Below the pieces are notes generated by a model, which made no database searches, was not told the DNA's origin, and saw only the letters and a list, made by a program, of their open reading frames with translations. Positions 1-14,600 of a stretch of 64,000 nucleotides of DNA are shown here, piece by piece (within the stretch, counting starts at the first letter, position 1; the number at the start of each line of letters is the position of its first letter). This stretch comes from Ligula intestinalis (Eukaryota > Platyhelminthes > Cestoda > Diphyllobothriidea > Diphyllobothriidae), in the NCBI GenBank assembly GCA_036362985.1, contig JAYGXS010000005.1, positions 2,376,030 to 2,440,029 of the forward strand, in the 5' to 3' direction. The translations under genes and the position numbers were made by a program.

Positions 1-2573
1 TATCTAGATGAAAATATATTTGATGGTTCAAAGAGATATTGCTTCCAGCACTAATAGATGTTAGCGTGGTGCGTTTTAACTAGCTATAAGTGATATAAGG
101 ATATTTGTATTTGCAATAGCCCACCGAAGTACAAAAGAAGCCTTGTTTTTGTACTACTTTGCTCATAACCAGGCTTTTCGTACACTGTAAATGGGTCGTT
201 TCTGTTACTCTTGTCGTTATTCTAAAAACGTAATTTTGGTGCTCACCTGTTCTAGACCTCCTACTACTCGCTTAAATTTATTTGAACAGTGCTACTAGAA
301 ATCATGATTCCTATGCATCATATCTGTGTATGTATCGTATGTATGTTACTACACGCATATATATATACATTTACAGCATCACATTCTTTCCTGTGCTTTA
401 AAAACCCCACCGATTCACAAGTTAGGGAGACTGCAGCTGTGTAACAAGTCCAGCGTCGCCAAAGTGTTCCGTCATCCTTCATTAGTTTTTCTAGCGTCAC
501 TGAAAATACTGTATCTAAGTTTGAGTCTGGGCTAAATATAGATGACTAAGGAAAGCCTATCGACCTCTTGCGCCAGAATATGAACCTGAGGTGTAAGAGT
601 AAGTGTGCACTTTATACATGGTCACAGCAGGAGGCAGAGTCTTAACAAATATACCAGCCAGTGAGTATACATATACTAATGCAAGTAAAGCTTGAACCAA
701 CAGATAAATTTGATTATTTATTTGCATAATGGTGCTTGAACATTTCCATTATTTTATCCATTTTCTTTAGATATTCGTTTAAAAAAGTAGCAATTTACTG
801 TTTACGCACTAACAAGTGGCAGCGGTGACAGTGTACACGAGTCACGTGCACAAAGTGCAATACCATGATTAAATTATATCGATGACATGAAAAGATGCAC
901 TTCTCACCCGTGTTTATACTGCAGTTGTAGTGCCTCAGATTAACTCCCTTCCTATGGGAAAACGGGTTTCTATCGGCGCTCTAATTTTTGTGCTGTTTCG
1001 AATATTTACCTCTATTGTCTTATGCTGGTGTCAGTCTAACGGACCTCAGTTTTTATACCCTCACAAACCCATGTGATTTTGCCTAATCGTCCATAGCTGA
1101 ATACTCATCAATCGTTGTTGAGCTGGCTTTTCATTCCAAATACCGATGACCGCCAGGCCCATTTCCGTCTCCGGGTCGGACTTAACTACGTCTGTAGTTG
1201 ATCATAACGGCAATGGCGCCATTTGGACAGTTGGTATTCTTAAAGAATGCTCTTTTGGTGTATCTGCAGTGTGTCAGAACGATATACAACTGTGAACCTC
1301 TATTATATTACTAGCGAATGTTCCCTACGTTCGATGGAATTCCAGTATCAAGGTGTGTTCTATGAGCGACAGCTAGTAGACACTGCAAAACATATGGCGT
1401 TGTTGGTGGAGGTTCGGCTGTTTCCCGTTTTTTACTATTTTTCATCTAGGTTTTAGCATGCCTTTTCGAATTAGTAACTGTGGAGAATAGATCATTAGTT
1501 TCAGTAGTTTTCTACGAGTTGACCACTACAGCAACTTAAAGTATATAGCGTTGAAAATGTATGTGTCGTTATATTCCTTGTCGCGTGAATGTGTCGCATC
1601 TAAGCAGCCTTTGTACTCGGAGCTCTAAAATCATCAGGCCAAATTCCAGATAGTAGGTAGAGGGCAGAAGTCACCGGAATGAAGGCTTTATTCTGCACAA
1701 AACCTTGAGTTGCCGTCTCAGACAGCAGTGGCCACTTGCAAAACCAGAGCTAGTGTTGCCTGCGTCCAATCGTGCCCAAGGATGTGCGACTGCATGTGTC
1801 TGTGTGAGAGTGAGGTGGCGAGTTCAAGTGGTGTGCAATTGGCGTCTTGTATTGTGTAAGGGGGTGTCGCGTAAAGAGGCTCCTGCTGCATCGGCCGAGG
1901 GGTGGTGTGCTCAAGTGGCCGTTGGGCAGCCGTGACGAATAGGAGGCGTGTGTGCGCGCGATGATGTTGATTAAAATTCGTCAGGTCAGCGAGCTGAAAA
2001 CAGTCGCCTGCGAAGACTCACAACGTTGACGCAGTGGGCATCGAATAGGGAAACTGGACAGCATTGTTGGCCGTGCGCCACAGCTCCCCGTCAGACGCAG
2101 AACGAAGTGAACTTTTCGAACGTGAGTGAGCGATGAAATTAAGGAGATGATCTAGTGCACATGCAGGTTGATGAGCGTTTGTCGTGTGTGACAGTTGTTG
2201 CTCGTGCTTGAGACCAGGGTGTTGCTCGCAACCTGTGATGAGGTGTGGTTGTGGCATCAGCTGGAGGATGTGCTGGCGTGATATCGACACTGGAGAGATT
2301 TCAAAAGATTCTTTTTTTTTCAAATAGCGCATGCAATACTTTTCTGATTGTATCCAGTACTTATTTGTATCAGTATTTGTGTCAAGTATGAAACTCGTGC
2401 GTGAATATTAATATCTATTTCTTGAATCGTCATTAACTATACCTTTATCATGTTTTACAATAAAATGTGATGGATATAAACTCCATTTCCTACACTGAGT
2501 CATTGTAGTGTTCACAGGTCCAATGTTTAATCTGTTTTGTTTTAGGACTGATTTTTTCTAACGGAAAGTGCCC
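1..2573. other. Upstream region of DCP2, no gene recognised
   Basis: I see no supportable exon here; the open frames are short and lack protein-like features. An AATAAA at 2459-2464 on the + strand could be the poly(A) signal of an upstream gene or a retroelement. The stretch around 1700-2330 is less AT-rich than its surroundings. The DCP2 promoter should lie here, but no recognisable core element stands out. Confidence 0.4.
2531..2545 (+). promoter_or_regulatory. Splice acceptor just upstream of the DCP2 start codon
   Basis: A T-rich tract ends in TTTTAG at 2545, only 28 bases before the ATG at 2574. It could close a 5'UTR intron or be a spliced-leader trans-splicing acceptor, which many flatworm mRNAs use. 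No donor was found upstream that settles the matter. Confidence 0.4.
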
Positions 2574-2626
2574 ATGGCGCAGGTTCCGGAAAAAATTTCA
2601 GAGGATACATTTCGTCTCATCTATTC
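2574..2626 (+). CDS. DCP2: DCP2 exon 1 (start)
   Basis: ATG at 2574 opens a 17-residue frame (MAQVPEKISEDTFRLIY) plus two bases, followed by a consensus donor GTAAGT at 2627. Position and character match the short N-terminus of other Dcp2 proteins before their RFIL.HIP motif. It joins in phase 2 to exon 2 (LFINNIP). Intron 1 (4.65 kb) holds a hammerhead-like PLE end, an RTE element and a PLE tail. Confidence 0.8.
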
Positions 2627-5600
2627 GTAAGTCGCACGCAGCTATGCCAACTCAAACATGTTTTATATTTAAGAGCTGTGGTTTTTTCTGTGTTCGAAAT
2701 CATCTGCTGATTATTTGAGGCGTGCTAGGCGTGCAGAAAAGTTCAAGCAGTTGAGAAGTTGATTCCCAGCGCAATATTTGCGAATGTCTTTAACTGATAA
2801 AAACGAACAACAAAGTCCCGGAAAGCAGCTTAGAAGTAGCAGATGAATGCACTGAAGCAAGAAGTTCATTTGTCTGGCGTTTTGGGATTCTGGCTTCAGC
2901 CCTTAGCCAGAGTGATAAATGCTCATATTACGTATGCGAATTACAACTGGCAGCTCCCGTTATCATCGCTTGGCGTCGTAATTGATGTGATGATAATTTG
3001 GCAGTCCGTTTCCAAGTCATTAACTGCTGCCTAGCCTACTGCAGCGAATGCAATGCAATCTGATACAGTAGGCTAATTGGCCAAGCATAAGTTGCAGTAG
3101 GCCAGATGGTTAACATGACTCAAATGTGATTAAACTCATGGAGCCATGGTCTGATTAACCTCACGGCTCCCAGTGGCGTTCTTCGGCTGATATTTTAGTA
3201 TTCAGAGGGAATACTCTCTCAATATGAATGTCTTGAGTCATAATTCAACATTCCTCATCAATATTTATTCTGTTTATTAACTGTCGGGTTTTCCATTAGA
3301 GGGCTAAAAAGCAACAGAGCACCGCTTCGGTGCAGGGAATGCCAATAACGCGCCGGTCACTTTGCCAAGTATGCAAACTCATTTGAGTAGATTCCGCTGT
3401 TTGCAGTAGGTTGGATGGACAATCTGACCCAAGTTAGGAGCATCGCAGACTCACAGTTTGTTAAAACATTGGCTGTACGTAGGCCTTTCCCTTGCTGGCG
3501 TGGATTCTGATCTAACTGCAGCCACTGAATTTTAACAAGTGGATCAAATGAATTCGCATATATTTCAGTCGTGACCCAACTTCACGTTTTCCAAAAGCAC
3601 ACATATCACATATTGCGCCTGTTTGTAGAACAAAGGCATTTGACTTTGGTTTAAATTAAAGTGCCGTTCGACTGCCGGAAAAGCTACACTTGGTAAAACT
3701 GACTACTTCAGTATTTTCACTGTTTATTATTGATTTTTAAAGTTCTTCTAGATTAAATTGTATTTTATAAAGAAATGAACGAGGATATCCCTTATCCTCA
3801 TTTGGCAGAAAATTACGCGTCCTTTAAATTTTTTACACAAGGAAAGGACACAATTTTGTTTTAAAAAGACTTCTCTATTTCCCAACTAAGGTAGGTGGTG
3901 TTCTTTTATTGATTGTTGCGCGGCCGAAATCCAGGACATTTCATTCAAGTCCAGTTGGCGGACTTTAAATGGGAATTTTCTGGCCGAACTCGCTAAAAGG
4001 AGTGCTTTGTAGTAGTTTTTTCACCGAATGTCTATGTCTATTTAAAAACATACAAAGATACCATTTCAAGTATCGATTTTGTACGAAATAAGTCCCAGTT
4101 TTTTTAAATCGAAGAGGCTGCTTTTAATACAAACATTTTGCAATTATGAGACCCTTTAAGACTATAAAATAGATTTAAATAAAGCCCTATCTTTGACAGA
4201 AACAGACAGGCGAGCCTCTGAAAGCTGTTTAGAACTATACGATGCGGTTTCTACAACAAAAAGTTTATTGCCTGACGTTTCGGATCCTGGCTTAAACCCT
4301 TCATCAGAGATAAGCGCAGGATGGGATGAAAGATGCACAGATAACGCAGCAGCGGCAGCCCCAATGTAGGCGCACTACAATAAACAGCTCCCAGTATCGT
4401 CGCGTTGGGTCGTAATTGATCAAAATAAAGGACATGAAATTCATTGAGGTGACTTGGAAATTTTTGGTACGAGCGGTTCCCGAACAGCCGCAGGGATTGT
4501 TTGTTTAAGGTTGTGTCGTCTACTGTTTTGCCTCAATAGCCTAACTACAAGGCAGTGGTGGTGGCAAGCTAACTTATTTAATGGCGGTCCACGCTCGCTA
4601 GGTCACAGCGCCGTCGTCAGGCTTTGCGACACTTTATAGGCTTTTGGCTTGCCAGGCCTCAGCCCGCCCCGCCCTGGTAGCACTGCTGCTGCTGCGTCCG
4701 CGACTGCTTATTCGCCAGACCCGAGATTCTGCTTATTTCAGAGCTAACCTTCACTGAAGGTCGTTACACTATCCGCCACAGGTATACACGCCGGGTAGCC
4801 AGCAGCTAGGCTAACGGGTTACCCGTCTTCCCCGTTCGAATCCGTACATCGTGACTCTATGGCGGCTAATGGCATTTGATGGTGTACCACCAAAACTAAT
4901 CGCCATGATCAAAGCATACTACCGTTTCACCACTGCGCGGGTTTTAGTCCACAACAACCTCTCAGAACCCTTCGCTATTCGGTCAGGCGTTCGGCAAGGC
5001 TGTGTACTGTCGCCCATTCTCTTTAACTACACCATTGACTGGGTTCTCGGGAAGGCCCTACAAGAAGGTGACGGTATTGAGCTTGCACCCGGACGCCATT
5101 TGACTGACCTTGACTATGTTGATGATATCGTGTTACTTGCATCAAGCTTAAGCGATCTCCAGTCTATGGTGCCACGGGTGAATGTCGCGAAATCGGTCGG
5201 TTTGTCCATTAACGCTGGGAAGACCAAAGTGTTTTCATGGTGCATCCCTGCCGAGGAGAAGGCACCTCTAGAGATTAGTGGCTGCCAACTTGAAGAAGTC
5301 GACAGTTTCAAATACTTGGAAGCGAAGTTGCTGCCGAATGGACAAAGTAAGGATGACATTGTCTCCCAAATTGACGCAGCACGACGAGTGTTCTCCAGCC
5401 TCCGGAAGTGCTTATAGACCCGACGCGATATCTCTATCTCAACAAAGATCCGTGTGTACCGTGCATCTATGCGGTCCGTTCTTCTATACGGATGCGAATG
5501 TTGGGCTATGCGCGTGCAAAATGAACAGAAACTGGAAGTCTTCGACCACTACTGTCTGAAGAGCATCCTTCGAGTAAAGTACACCGACTTCGTCTCCAAT

Positions 5601-8600
5601 GGGACAGTCCGCACTCGCTGTGACAAAATCACAAGGATATCCCAGGCCATTCAGGAAAGATGGCTAAGATGGTTTGGACACGTTCTTCGTCGCCAACCTC
5701 AAGAGCTCAGTGCTAGTGCCCTCGCCATGAAACCGTTGCCTAATTGGAAACGTGAAAGAGGGGGTCAACTCAAAACCTGGCTCGACTCGGTCCGTCAAGA
5801 CACGGAAGTGGTTCTCGGACCTTCGTTATTTGATCTCCGGCGCTGGTAAAGAGAATGAGTTGAACTTTCCAGGTCTGCGGCCATGGATCGTCGCGCATGG
5901 AGAAGCAGCATTCAGGACATAATTGAGGCCGGCTAGATCAGTCATGATCGCAGCCGTAACAAGTACAAGTACAAGTCGTAATTGCTGCAATGACGGTCTA
6001 CCAGTCCGCTTCTGAGCCATTAACTGCCGCGATTTCATCACCCGTGTTGGATGTTGACTTCATAATTATACGACAATTAGGGTTTCTGTCACCGGCATTG
6101 TTGCTGGGCTGCGCTCCTCCCACGTGACTGATCTTCCCACTCAAACAAAGTCTCAGCACGGAATATAGGAAGGACAAACCGCAGCGCTTGTTGATTGATC
6201 GCAGGCTTGAGAACCATGATTCGAGCAGCTCGCGGCTCACGCGGTTGTCACCTCTTGCGACGCTTTTAGTACCGGTTAATTTAAACATATCGACGGGTCC
6301 TATCGCTTGAGTTGCAACCTTTCCTTCTCACTGCCGCCGCGTGCTCGTAAATTCGCGTCCGGAGTAAACTCCTGGTTTCCCCGAAATAGTTGCGTTGTTC
6401 ACAACTGTACCAAATCCGGTAAACGACTCCAGCCGTTTCCTGCCGTGGCAATCAGTCTGGTGAAGGGTTCAAGAACTAGGCTCGTAATCAAACAATTAAA
6501 ACATGTATGGATAAGGTATGTGAAATATGGAAGGTTCCTTTCGAGTAAACGCCTTAGGTAAGGAAACAATTGAACCGTCTCACGCTAATCCGTTTCGGCT
6601 ACTGTATATGCGAGTTTTAGCCGTTAACGATCAAACTATTTGTTTCGACAGCAGCAGTCAATCGTTTTTTGTCGGTCTTCTGCTTTGGTGTTAGATGAGA
6701 CAAACTCCTAACGGATGTAAAGGCTCGAGTTTAAGGTGTTTGCGTGAGTAAAGAAGCATACAAAGTGATGGGGCACCAGAACAGATGGACCCGAGCAATA
6801 ATCCATCGTATGAGGTAGCATCAGCGGCGACAGAAAAGATTGCATTTATAGGACCTACGAGCCAATCAATGACGCCAATTTGGAGGCGGCTGCACTGGGC
6901 TCCGTATTGCGGCGCCAGATGGATGCACCAACTGATAGAATCCCCATCCCCGAGGACCAAATTTTAATCAGTTTTCGGCTCCCCTTGTTCCTGACTTGGA
7001 CCGGCTGAGGGGTGGAACTGATAGCCCGTTTGCTAGTCCCAATCACAGTCCTCTCCTCCAGTCTTGCCTCATTTATTGGCTTGTACTCGTACCCCTTTTC
7101 TGCATCAGCTGCTATCATTCTGTCCAGCTTGAGTTCGAAAACTAAAAATGGTAAACTCTTGCGATACTTGACCAGTCTTCTTCTTCTTCTTTACTCAGTT
7201 AATCCACTGATACGTCACCTACTAACTATCTGTTCCTCAACTGGCTATATGCGTTAGCGCTTTCTTTCTCCGCCTTTAGGCTTTTCATAAACAACATCCC
7301 TCAGTCAGTGAAGGATGAATGGAGGACAAACTTCGTGCGCATATTTGCGGAACTGGAGTTGGCCCACTGGTACTACTTGGACAACTGCCTCAAGGACACC
7401 TCAGTGGGCATCGACTTCTTCGGATTTTGCCAACAGTGTTTGTTCTTTACCTTTCTCTCCCCTTGACACACACGCCCTCCATAGTATTTGGACGTTTTCC
7501 GCATCTGATTCCCAAGAAAACAAACTGGAAGGAGAAGTTCCAGGATTGGAAGTACTATCGTGGAACTACTGCCACAGGCAGTGCAATCATCTTAGATGAA
7601 TATCTCTCTATGGTGCGTTCTGCCTGTGCGTCCTCGATTAACTCACCGACTGCTTCCGTTCTGCTCCTAGGTTTTACTCGTACAGGGCTTCAATAACAAC
7701 CGGTGGACTTTCCCTGGTGGAAAAATTAATCAAAATGAGACCCTCCAGCAGTGTGCCATCCGTGAGGTAGGTTACCCTGGTTGCTTCCTACAGTCTGTTA
7801 GCTCCTTGCAGAGACCCACTCCTCCAACTTACCACCAACTTTTAACTTATAGTCAAGCCAAATTAGTGAGCGCCATTCCAATTCTAATTTTTTTCCATTC
7901 TTGTTATTGATGGAACAACTGGCAGGTTTCTGGTTACTGCAAATGTCCGCATCTCAGGTGTATGTACAGGTACAGACGAAGAAGACACTTCGATCACTGA
8001 GATCATCGTTTTATTTGTCTGAGCTTTCGAACTCTTACTGGCGTCCATCGTCAGAGATAAGAGCGTGAACGAAAAAAGAAGCCACAGTTATAGGGGACAG
8101 GGGCCAATCAATTACCAGTCGCGTCAGTCCGGAGATGTCTGAGCAGGGCAGGCAGGCAAGTAGCCCTTGTTGGATCCGGAACCCCGCCAAGTGGGCCTCA
8201 ATCCCGGCGGCGGCGAGGAGGAGAAGGAGGAGTCGGAGCAGCATAGTCACGAGGGGCTGCTCTGTCATCAAAAACACAGATGGAGAAGAGGGTAGATAGA
8301 TCCACCTTAGGGAGGTTTGGTGTAGCAGACCTTGGCCGCCCTGAGGGCGGGTGGGAACGCGGTCGAAGACGCGTCTGCTGTGGTTCCTCCTGAGCAGGGC
8401 GGTGTATGCCGGCACCAGATCGATGAATCGATTGATTGAGTTCTCATCCAAGACCCAGGCCTGAGCTCAACCCTGATCCCAGTTAGACCTAATGGCTGAC
8501 TTTATAATTACAGTCGGTTACGATCAAGGTCATAGCTTCTTCATTCGTTCAATTTCTTTCAATTCTATTTCGCTTGCTTTTGCTCATCTAAACCGTGTTA

Positions 8601-11600
8601 TGACAGACAGTGTTCAGAGACCTGCTGTGCCTGAACTGGTTAGGAATGAGATTTCACATCCTGCCACCTGCAAGATACTGCTCTATTTCGTTCTGAAATC
8701 AGGGTACATGGTAGGGCACTAATGCTCTAATCCAAATGTGATTAAACTCAGAGCTCCTGATAAGACCTTGCAGTAACTGTTAAGTGAAGGTTTAATAGTT
8801 TGCAGTGGCCTTAAACAGATGATTATCCAGCCGTCTCTTGAATAAGTTCACAGTGAGTGAGTACAAAACAAACTCGGGCAAGGAATTCCACTGTCAAATG
8901 ACTCTTTGAGAGAAGAAGGATGAACGTTGGTTTTTTCAGCTTAGTTACTTCTTCAACTGGCAGTCATGTCCTCGGAGGTTCCTTCTGGACCCCCCCCCCA
9001 CTTGACATCCATATCACTTCCCCTTTGTAACTAAACCTTTGTCACCTTTGTATTGTCTACAATGGAGGGGAAAGAGCTTTGAAGCAATGAAACGCTGTTC
9101 GAATGTGAACTGCTTAAGTTCAGACACCTGTGATCCTTCGGTCTGAGTTAATTAAAGCCATGCTCCCTCGTCCGTTTAAATTTGCATCTGCTCTGTCCCA
9201 CGAAGGTTATGGAAGAGACGGGCCTGGATATTGAACACCGTATGAACGAGAATCTCTTTTTTGACGCCTTCCTCGGTGAAACAAAACGTCGTGCCTTCAT
9301 CGTTGAGGGTTTTCCTCGGACCTCACGCCTGCAACCGTCAACGAAGAATGAAATTGAGGCAAGTCCTGTGACTGTGTTGCATTGAAAGCCTTTACTCATG
9401 CTGTTTCGATCGGCTTTGCTACCAATGCAACTAAAAATTATGATTTGCAAGTAGACCTCTTGTCGGAAAAAGTAATAGAAGTTCGCCGGGAAAACTTACT
9501 TACAAATTAGAATACCGACAAAGCCAGAGGAACCTTACATCCCCAATATAAAACAGGGCACTCATGCTTTCTTTCCTACAATCAACCTGATGAGGCCTCA
9601 CTCCCACGTCTATTTAAGTATTCCTAACGACAGGCTACCTGATGTAGAACCCTGGCCCAAGTGATAAAGTTCTTGTCTTAAACGCCTGGTGGGTGCGGTT
9701 TCTTCAAGTGACTGAAAAAGGCACAATGGAAAGCCGGCATTTCAACGTGACTGAAACAGCTTGGGACTATGCTGTCCGCTAATCAATCTTCTAACCCCAC
9801 CCCGCCTAATCGAAGACGCCTCTCTGAGTTTTGATTTAAGTCTCATGGTATCGGTCGCAGACTGTGAGTTTACGTGTCCTCTCCGGCCTCGTAGTTATCC
9901 TCTTGGCTTCCCGTCGATGAGCTAGCAGCGCTTACTTAAATTCCATACCTACTATTTTGCCTTCTAACTGTCTATCTGTCGCCCGCTGCTTATGCGAACT
10001 CATTTTTCTATCTAGGCAATAACTTGGTTCAACATTGCAAATCTGCCGGCTTATGTACAAGATGAAACGCCGATGATTACCATGAAACTCAAACCGACCA
10101 TGTTCTACTGCGTCATACCGTTTGTCCAGTAAGCCCTGCGACTTTTATTTTTGCAATATCGTTCAAAGGCCCTGGAAGCCTTTTAGCCTCCCAGAATACT
10201 CCCTGAAGCTACAACCGCGACCGTAGTACCATTCTGTAGCTAGCAGAATACCACACAGTTCGTCTAAAAAGAATATCTTATGGTAGGAAGCACTGGGCGG
10301 CGACACTGAGTCGTCGACTTAGCCCGATAGTAGAACCGGCATCTACTAACAGAACAAAGTTTTGATTATTATTTAGTTGCTTACTTATATTATTTAGGTA
10401 GGCATGTAATTATGCGGTTTTGTTGGCCGCAAGATGCTCGCTTTGCTCGTACGTTGTTTACTCTGCTAGGGCTGGCAACGTAGCACTGCGGCAAGGGAAT
10501 CCCCATGGACAGGTTGAACTATCCATTCCTGGGCCGACTGGTGCGGAAATATAGCGATCTGAGTGATTGCGCATTCCACGCGACCTGACTGTCTTTGATA
10601 TTGGTGCTGCTACCTTTCTTATTTAGACACGAGCCGTTAGAAATACTTTGTACTGGTTACTCTGTAGGTATTTTGGCGCATAATTATTTGATCTTTCTTT
10701 CTTATCCGAGTTATCTTTCTGTTTGTAATAAAATATCACTTTATTACACATTTCGAGGTTCCCTCGTCCCTAACCAGACACCAAATGCGGATTTTTCAAG
10801 CCTGTGGCGGTATCAGCTGTATATTTTATTCCGAGTGAAGTCTCTTCTAGCTTCTGTAAGGAGGCCAATCCACGAAGATGCCGATTTTAGGACAGATCAC
10901 TTTTTCGCCTAGTTTTTTTTTACAGAGCTTAGTGCATTTCAGTGAGCGTAACGTCGGGAGACCAGTAGGTTGATTTGAAACTCTCCGTCAGGGTCTCTGG
11001 CCAGTTTGTTAACGCGCATTGTCCGGTCTTCGATACTGTTTCGATCACTTGTCTAAAATATTCAAACAGAAAATAAAACTGCGAGATATCCTGAAGGTTG
11101 ACCAGACGAGTTAGTGGCACAGCGTTTGTGAATTCCAGTACTTAAAGTGATGTTCTTTTCAGTCCTAACAATTCGCTGACAGTTCTCTGGTTGTTTGACC
11201 TTTCACTGTGTCACGGACCTCAACACAGTTAAGATTGAAGGCTATAAATACCATTGCCAGAGGTTTTACTAATTCATCTCAAATTCGTAGCGGTGAGGGT
11301 TCTAGGATTGAAGTGTGAGAATTATAGGTTTGGAAAATCGAAACCCTTCACTTTGAGAACCTTAAACGAGTGGGGTAGAGGGTTTGGGAAAAACAGAAAA
11401 ATGGTTGGTAGTCTATAATGCACACTCAAAGAGCGGTAGACAGCTACATACGTGAGTTAAAGCAGTGCTACAAACATACTCAATGTACCAATAAATGGAA
11501 GCGTTCGCTTTCCAGGAATTTTCACGGATGAGGAGAAATACATTTTGAGCACCGGAGCTGTTTGTTTATTCTTCTGAGCTTTTGAACTCTTACAGGAATC

Positions 11601-14600
11601 CATCTTCAGCGATAAGAAGCAGCGACCAGTATGCCACTATAATTGCCCCTTCTCATTTTTCGTTGCTGTTTCTTAGCCATTGACGACCTCTAACAGTTAA
11701 TCAGCGTATGTGCATTTTAATTATCCCCTTTTTAGTTGCTGCTTCTTATCTCTGAAAGAGGACTTCTGTAAGAATTCGAAAGCCTAGGACAAGCGAGTTC
11801 CGTATGCCGTCGGTGAACGTCCACCAGCGAGTGTCAATATCTTCCGACCTAAACTGGCAAGAAAACGATCTCGTAGCTCAAAAGTTAGGGCGTAAGACTC
11901 TGATTAAAACGACTCGAGTTCGAGGTTCGTATGGTGCACCACTTGGGTCTGGGTATGACTGCCTGATGATGGCTGATAAGCCAGAAATGGCAATTCCAGT
12001 CTCCCCGCTCTCTGTCTAAGACTAATAATAGGCATGGCTGCTGTCAGAGCCCAAGGGAGCGGGAAACCTGGCTGGCTAGTAGCCCTTGTTGGACCAGGAG
12101 CCCCGCCGAGTGGGCCTCAATCCCGGCTGCAAGGAGGAGGAGTTGGAGCAGCATGCTCGGGAGGGGCTGCTACCTCTTCGAAAACACAGATGGAGAGGAG
12201 GGGAGATAGATCCACCGTAGGGAGATTGGTCTAGCAGACCTTGGCCGCCGTGAGGGCAGATGGGAACGCGGATGAAGACGAATCTGCTATGGTTCCCGAG
12301 CGGGACACCTGAGGTCCGTTAGCTGTCGGTGAAAGTCCATCAACAAGTGTCAATAAGCAAATTGTTCGGTTGATCGACAAGTCTTCATCCTTATCCATAC
12401 GGCAGTTTTGAGGGGAAATCAAAGTAGCGCGCGTGCCTTCAAAAAGAAGAAAAGGAGGCTCAAGCTCTGTGGGATTTGACGCACCTGGCAAGCAAGCGAC
12501 GCAATCGGAAGCAGGGGAGGTTCACTCGAGAAGCGCAGCTTGAAGTGCGTAGGGTGTAGAACAAGCTTAGGGAAATAATCACGTCACGTCAGCCACGGAG
12601 TTCGATCTCATCTCCAGTCATTTTAACTTGGCGTTTTGAAGTCGTTTTTAATCTCGGATCTCCCTGTATCTCTCTCCGTTCCCTTTTCAGACAACTACGC
12701 CAGTACGTGAAGCTTAGGAAGGCTGGTTGTAACTGTGCGGACGCCCTCAGCGCAGCCGAGTCTCTGGTGCAGCCGACGCCAGCAGAGCCCAAAATGAACC
12801 GACTGCCCTCAAACGCCTTGCTGACCACCGTGAAGTCTTCGCCTGCTGTTGGCTCACCGGAAACGCTTCTGCCACCCGCCGTCTTCAGTGGTGCTCGGGC
12901 CAAATCACGAGACGCACGTTCACCTGTCAAAACGTTAGTTGCCCACCTTCTGTCTCTACACTTACTACCCTCCTCTGTTTCCGTCTTTGTCTGCCTCATA
13001 TGCATGATAGCGGCTTTTTGTCCCCTGCATTTCCCTAATAAAACTGAACTGAATACCTGCTAGTTGACAATTTATCTACGATCCTCAGGACGACTGCCTA
13101 AATTTAACCTTTAAATGTTTACTTGTGCACCTGCTACTCACTAATTGAAAGTAACCTGTTTATATTGACTATGGCATTGCCTATTACCCTAAATATACTG
13201 AGCCAACAACCACAGTTCATTATCGAAATCAGACTTAGCGTACATTTGATCGCGTTATTTTTATCTCATTAGTGGATTTTATCCTGAGAGAAGGCCTGCT
13301 AGTAAAGAAAACTGTCTGTTTGATTCAGTTTATTGAAGGAAAGCAAGCAGAATTTTGGCGAAGTCGGATATCCATAATAGTAACAGAACCAAGCCCTTTA
13401 TTTTTATGCGTTGTACCAGGGCGAGAACAGCAGTATAAGCTAGAAAAGTTAAAACTATATAACCCTTTCAGAACCGGAAAATCTAGTCCTACGTTGGCGA
13501 GAATCAAGTGAGGGCAAGTTTAAATGAACCCCATTGTTCTTTTCAGAAACAAGGAAAAATTTAAATTAAAAAAACTATTTTTGCCAATGTCCGTAGCTTT
13601 TTGTCACAAAGCTTAGTAAAAAAAGATTTGATCGCATTCAGGATTTGGGACGGTAAACAAAACTGCATGTATAATATTGGGTACGTGAAGATAGAAAGCA
13701 ATAATAGGAGTGAAACTTCGATTCCTGTTGCATCTGACGTTTCGGGTAGTTATCTCGTGATATTCTCTGAATCTGGGTTCAGTTCAGTTTTATTAGGGAA
13801 ATATAGGTAAATACCTTTGAACTCCCTCTTTGTACATAGCTATCACGCAGAACATGTGGCGTTGCCAGTAATAGAACTGCGGTAGGGGGGCAGACAGTAA
13901 AGAAACTCCTTAGGCATCATTCATAAGTCTAGTTTTGAATGCCATTTGTGGGATTGTAAGGAGAAAAACTGTCGCCTGTGGGGGGGGGGGCGAAGCGAAC
14001 GTGTAAATCGGATGTCCTGCTGCTGAAAGTGTTTGGATCATGTCAGGAGTAGGCCATCGCGGTTGTTCAATATCCTAATTGTCACAAGGGAAGATGAATG
14101 CGGTGGTCACGGTGTCGGAGATGCGCCCATCGTATGCCCATGCGAACCAGAGGATGAAACTTGCAATCAGTTATTCTAAACAAACATATTACTGATAAGT
14201 AGCGAGCAGTATGTTTTTAACAAAAAGTAAGACTGTAATATAATTAGCTCGCTTCATTACAGATAATGTCTTTTTCTATGCTGATCCAACTGCATCTTAA
14301 ACGTGTCCACAGATGAGGACATGACAATGTATGTGGGTAGAGCATTCCATGCCTAGATTACCCTCTTAGAGAAGAAGAATTTTTGTGTGTTCAATCTTGC
14401 CCCAGTCACACGTAGCTTGAAAGGGTGTCCGCGCAATCTAGTAGTAGTGGCCAACTCAATAAAAATCGTTGTATGCTAGGCAATAATTTTGATCCCGCAG
14501 GATGCGAAATGCCTGTATCAGGTCACCGCGCAGCTGTCTGTAATCCAGAGAAAATAAATCAAAATTGGTCAGTTGTGTCTCGTTAGGAAGGTACGCTTGG

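Noticed and set aside
318..535. Overlapping 60-70 codon frames on both strands
   Set aside because: AT-rich chance frames with no motif, splice signal or repeat support.
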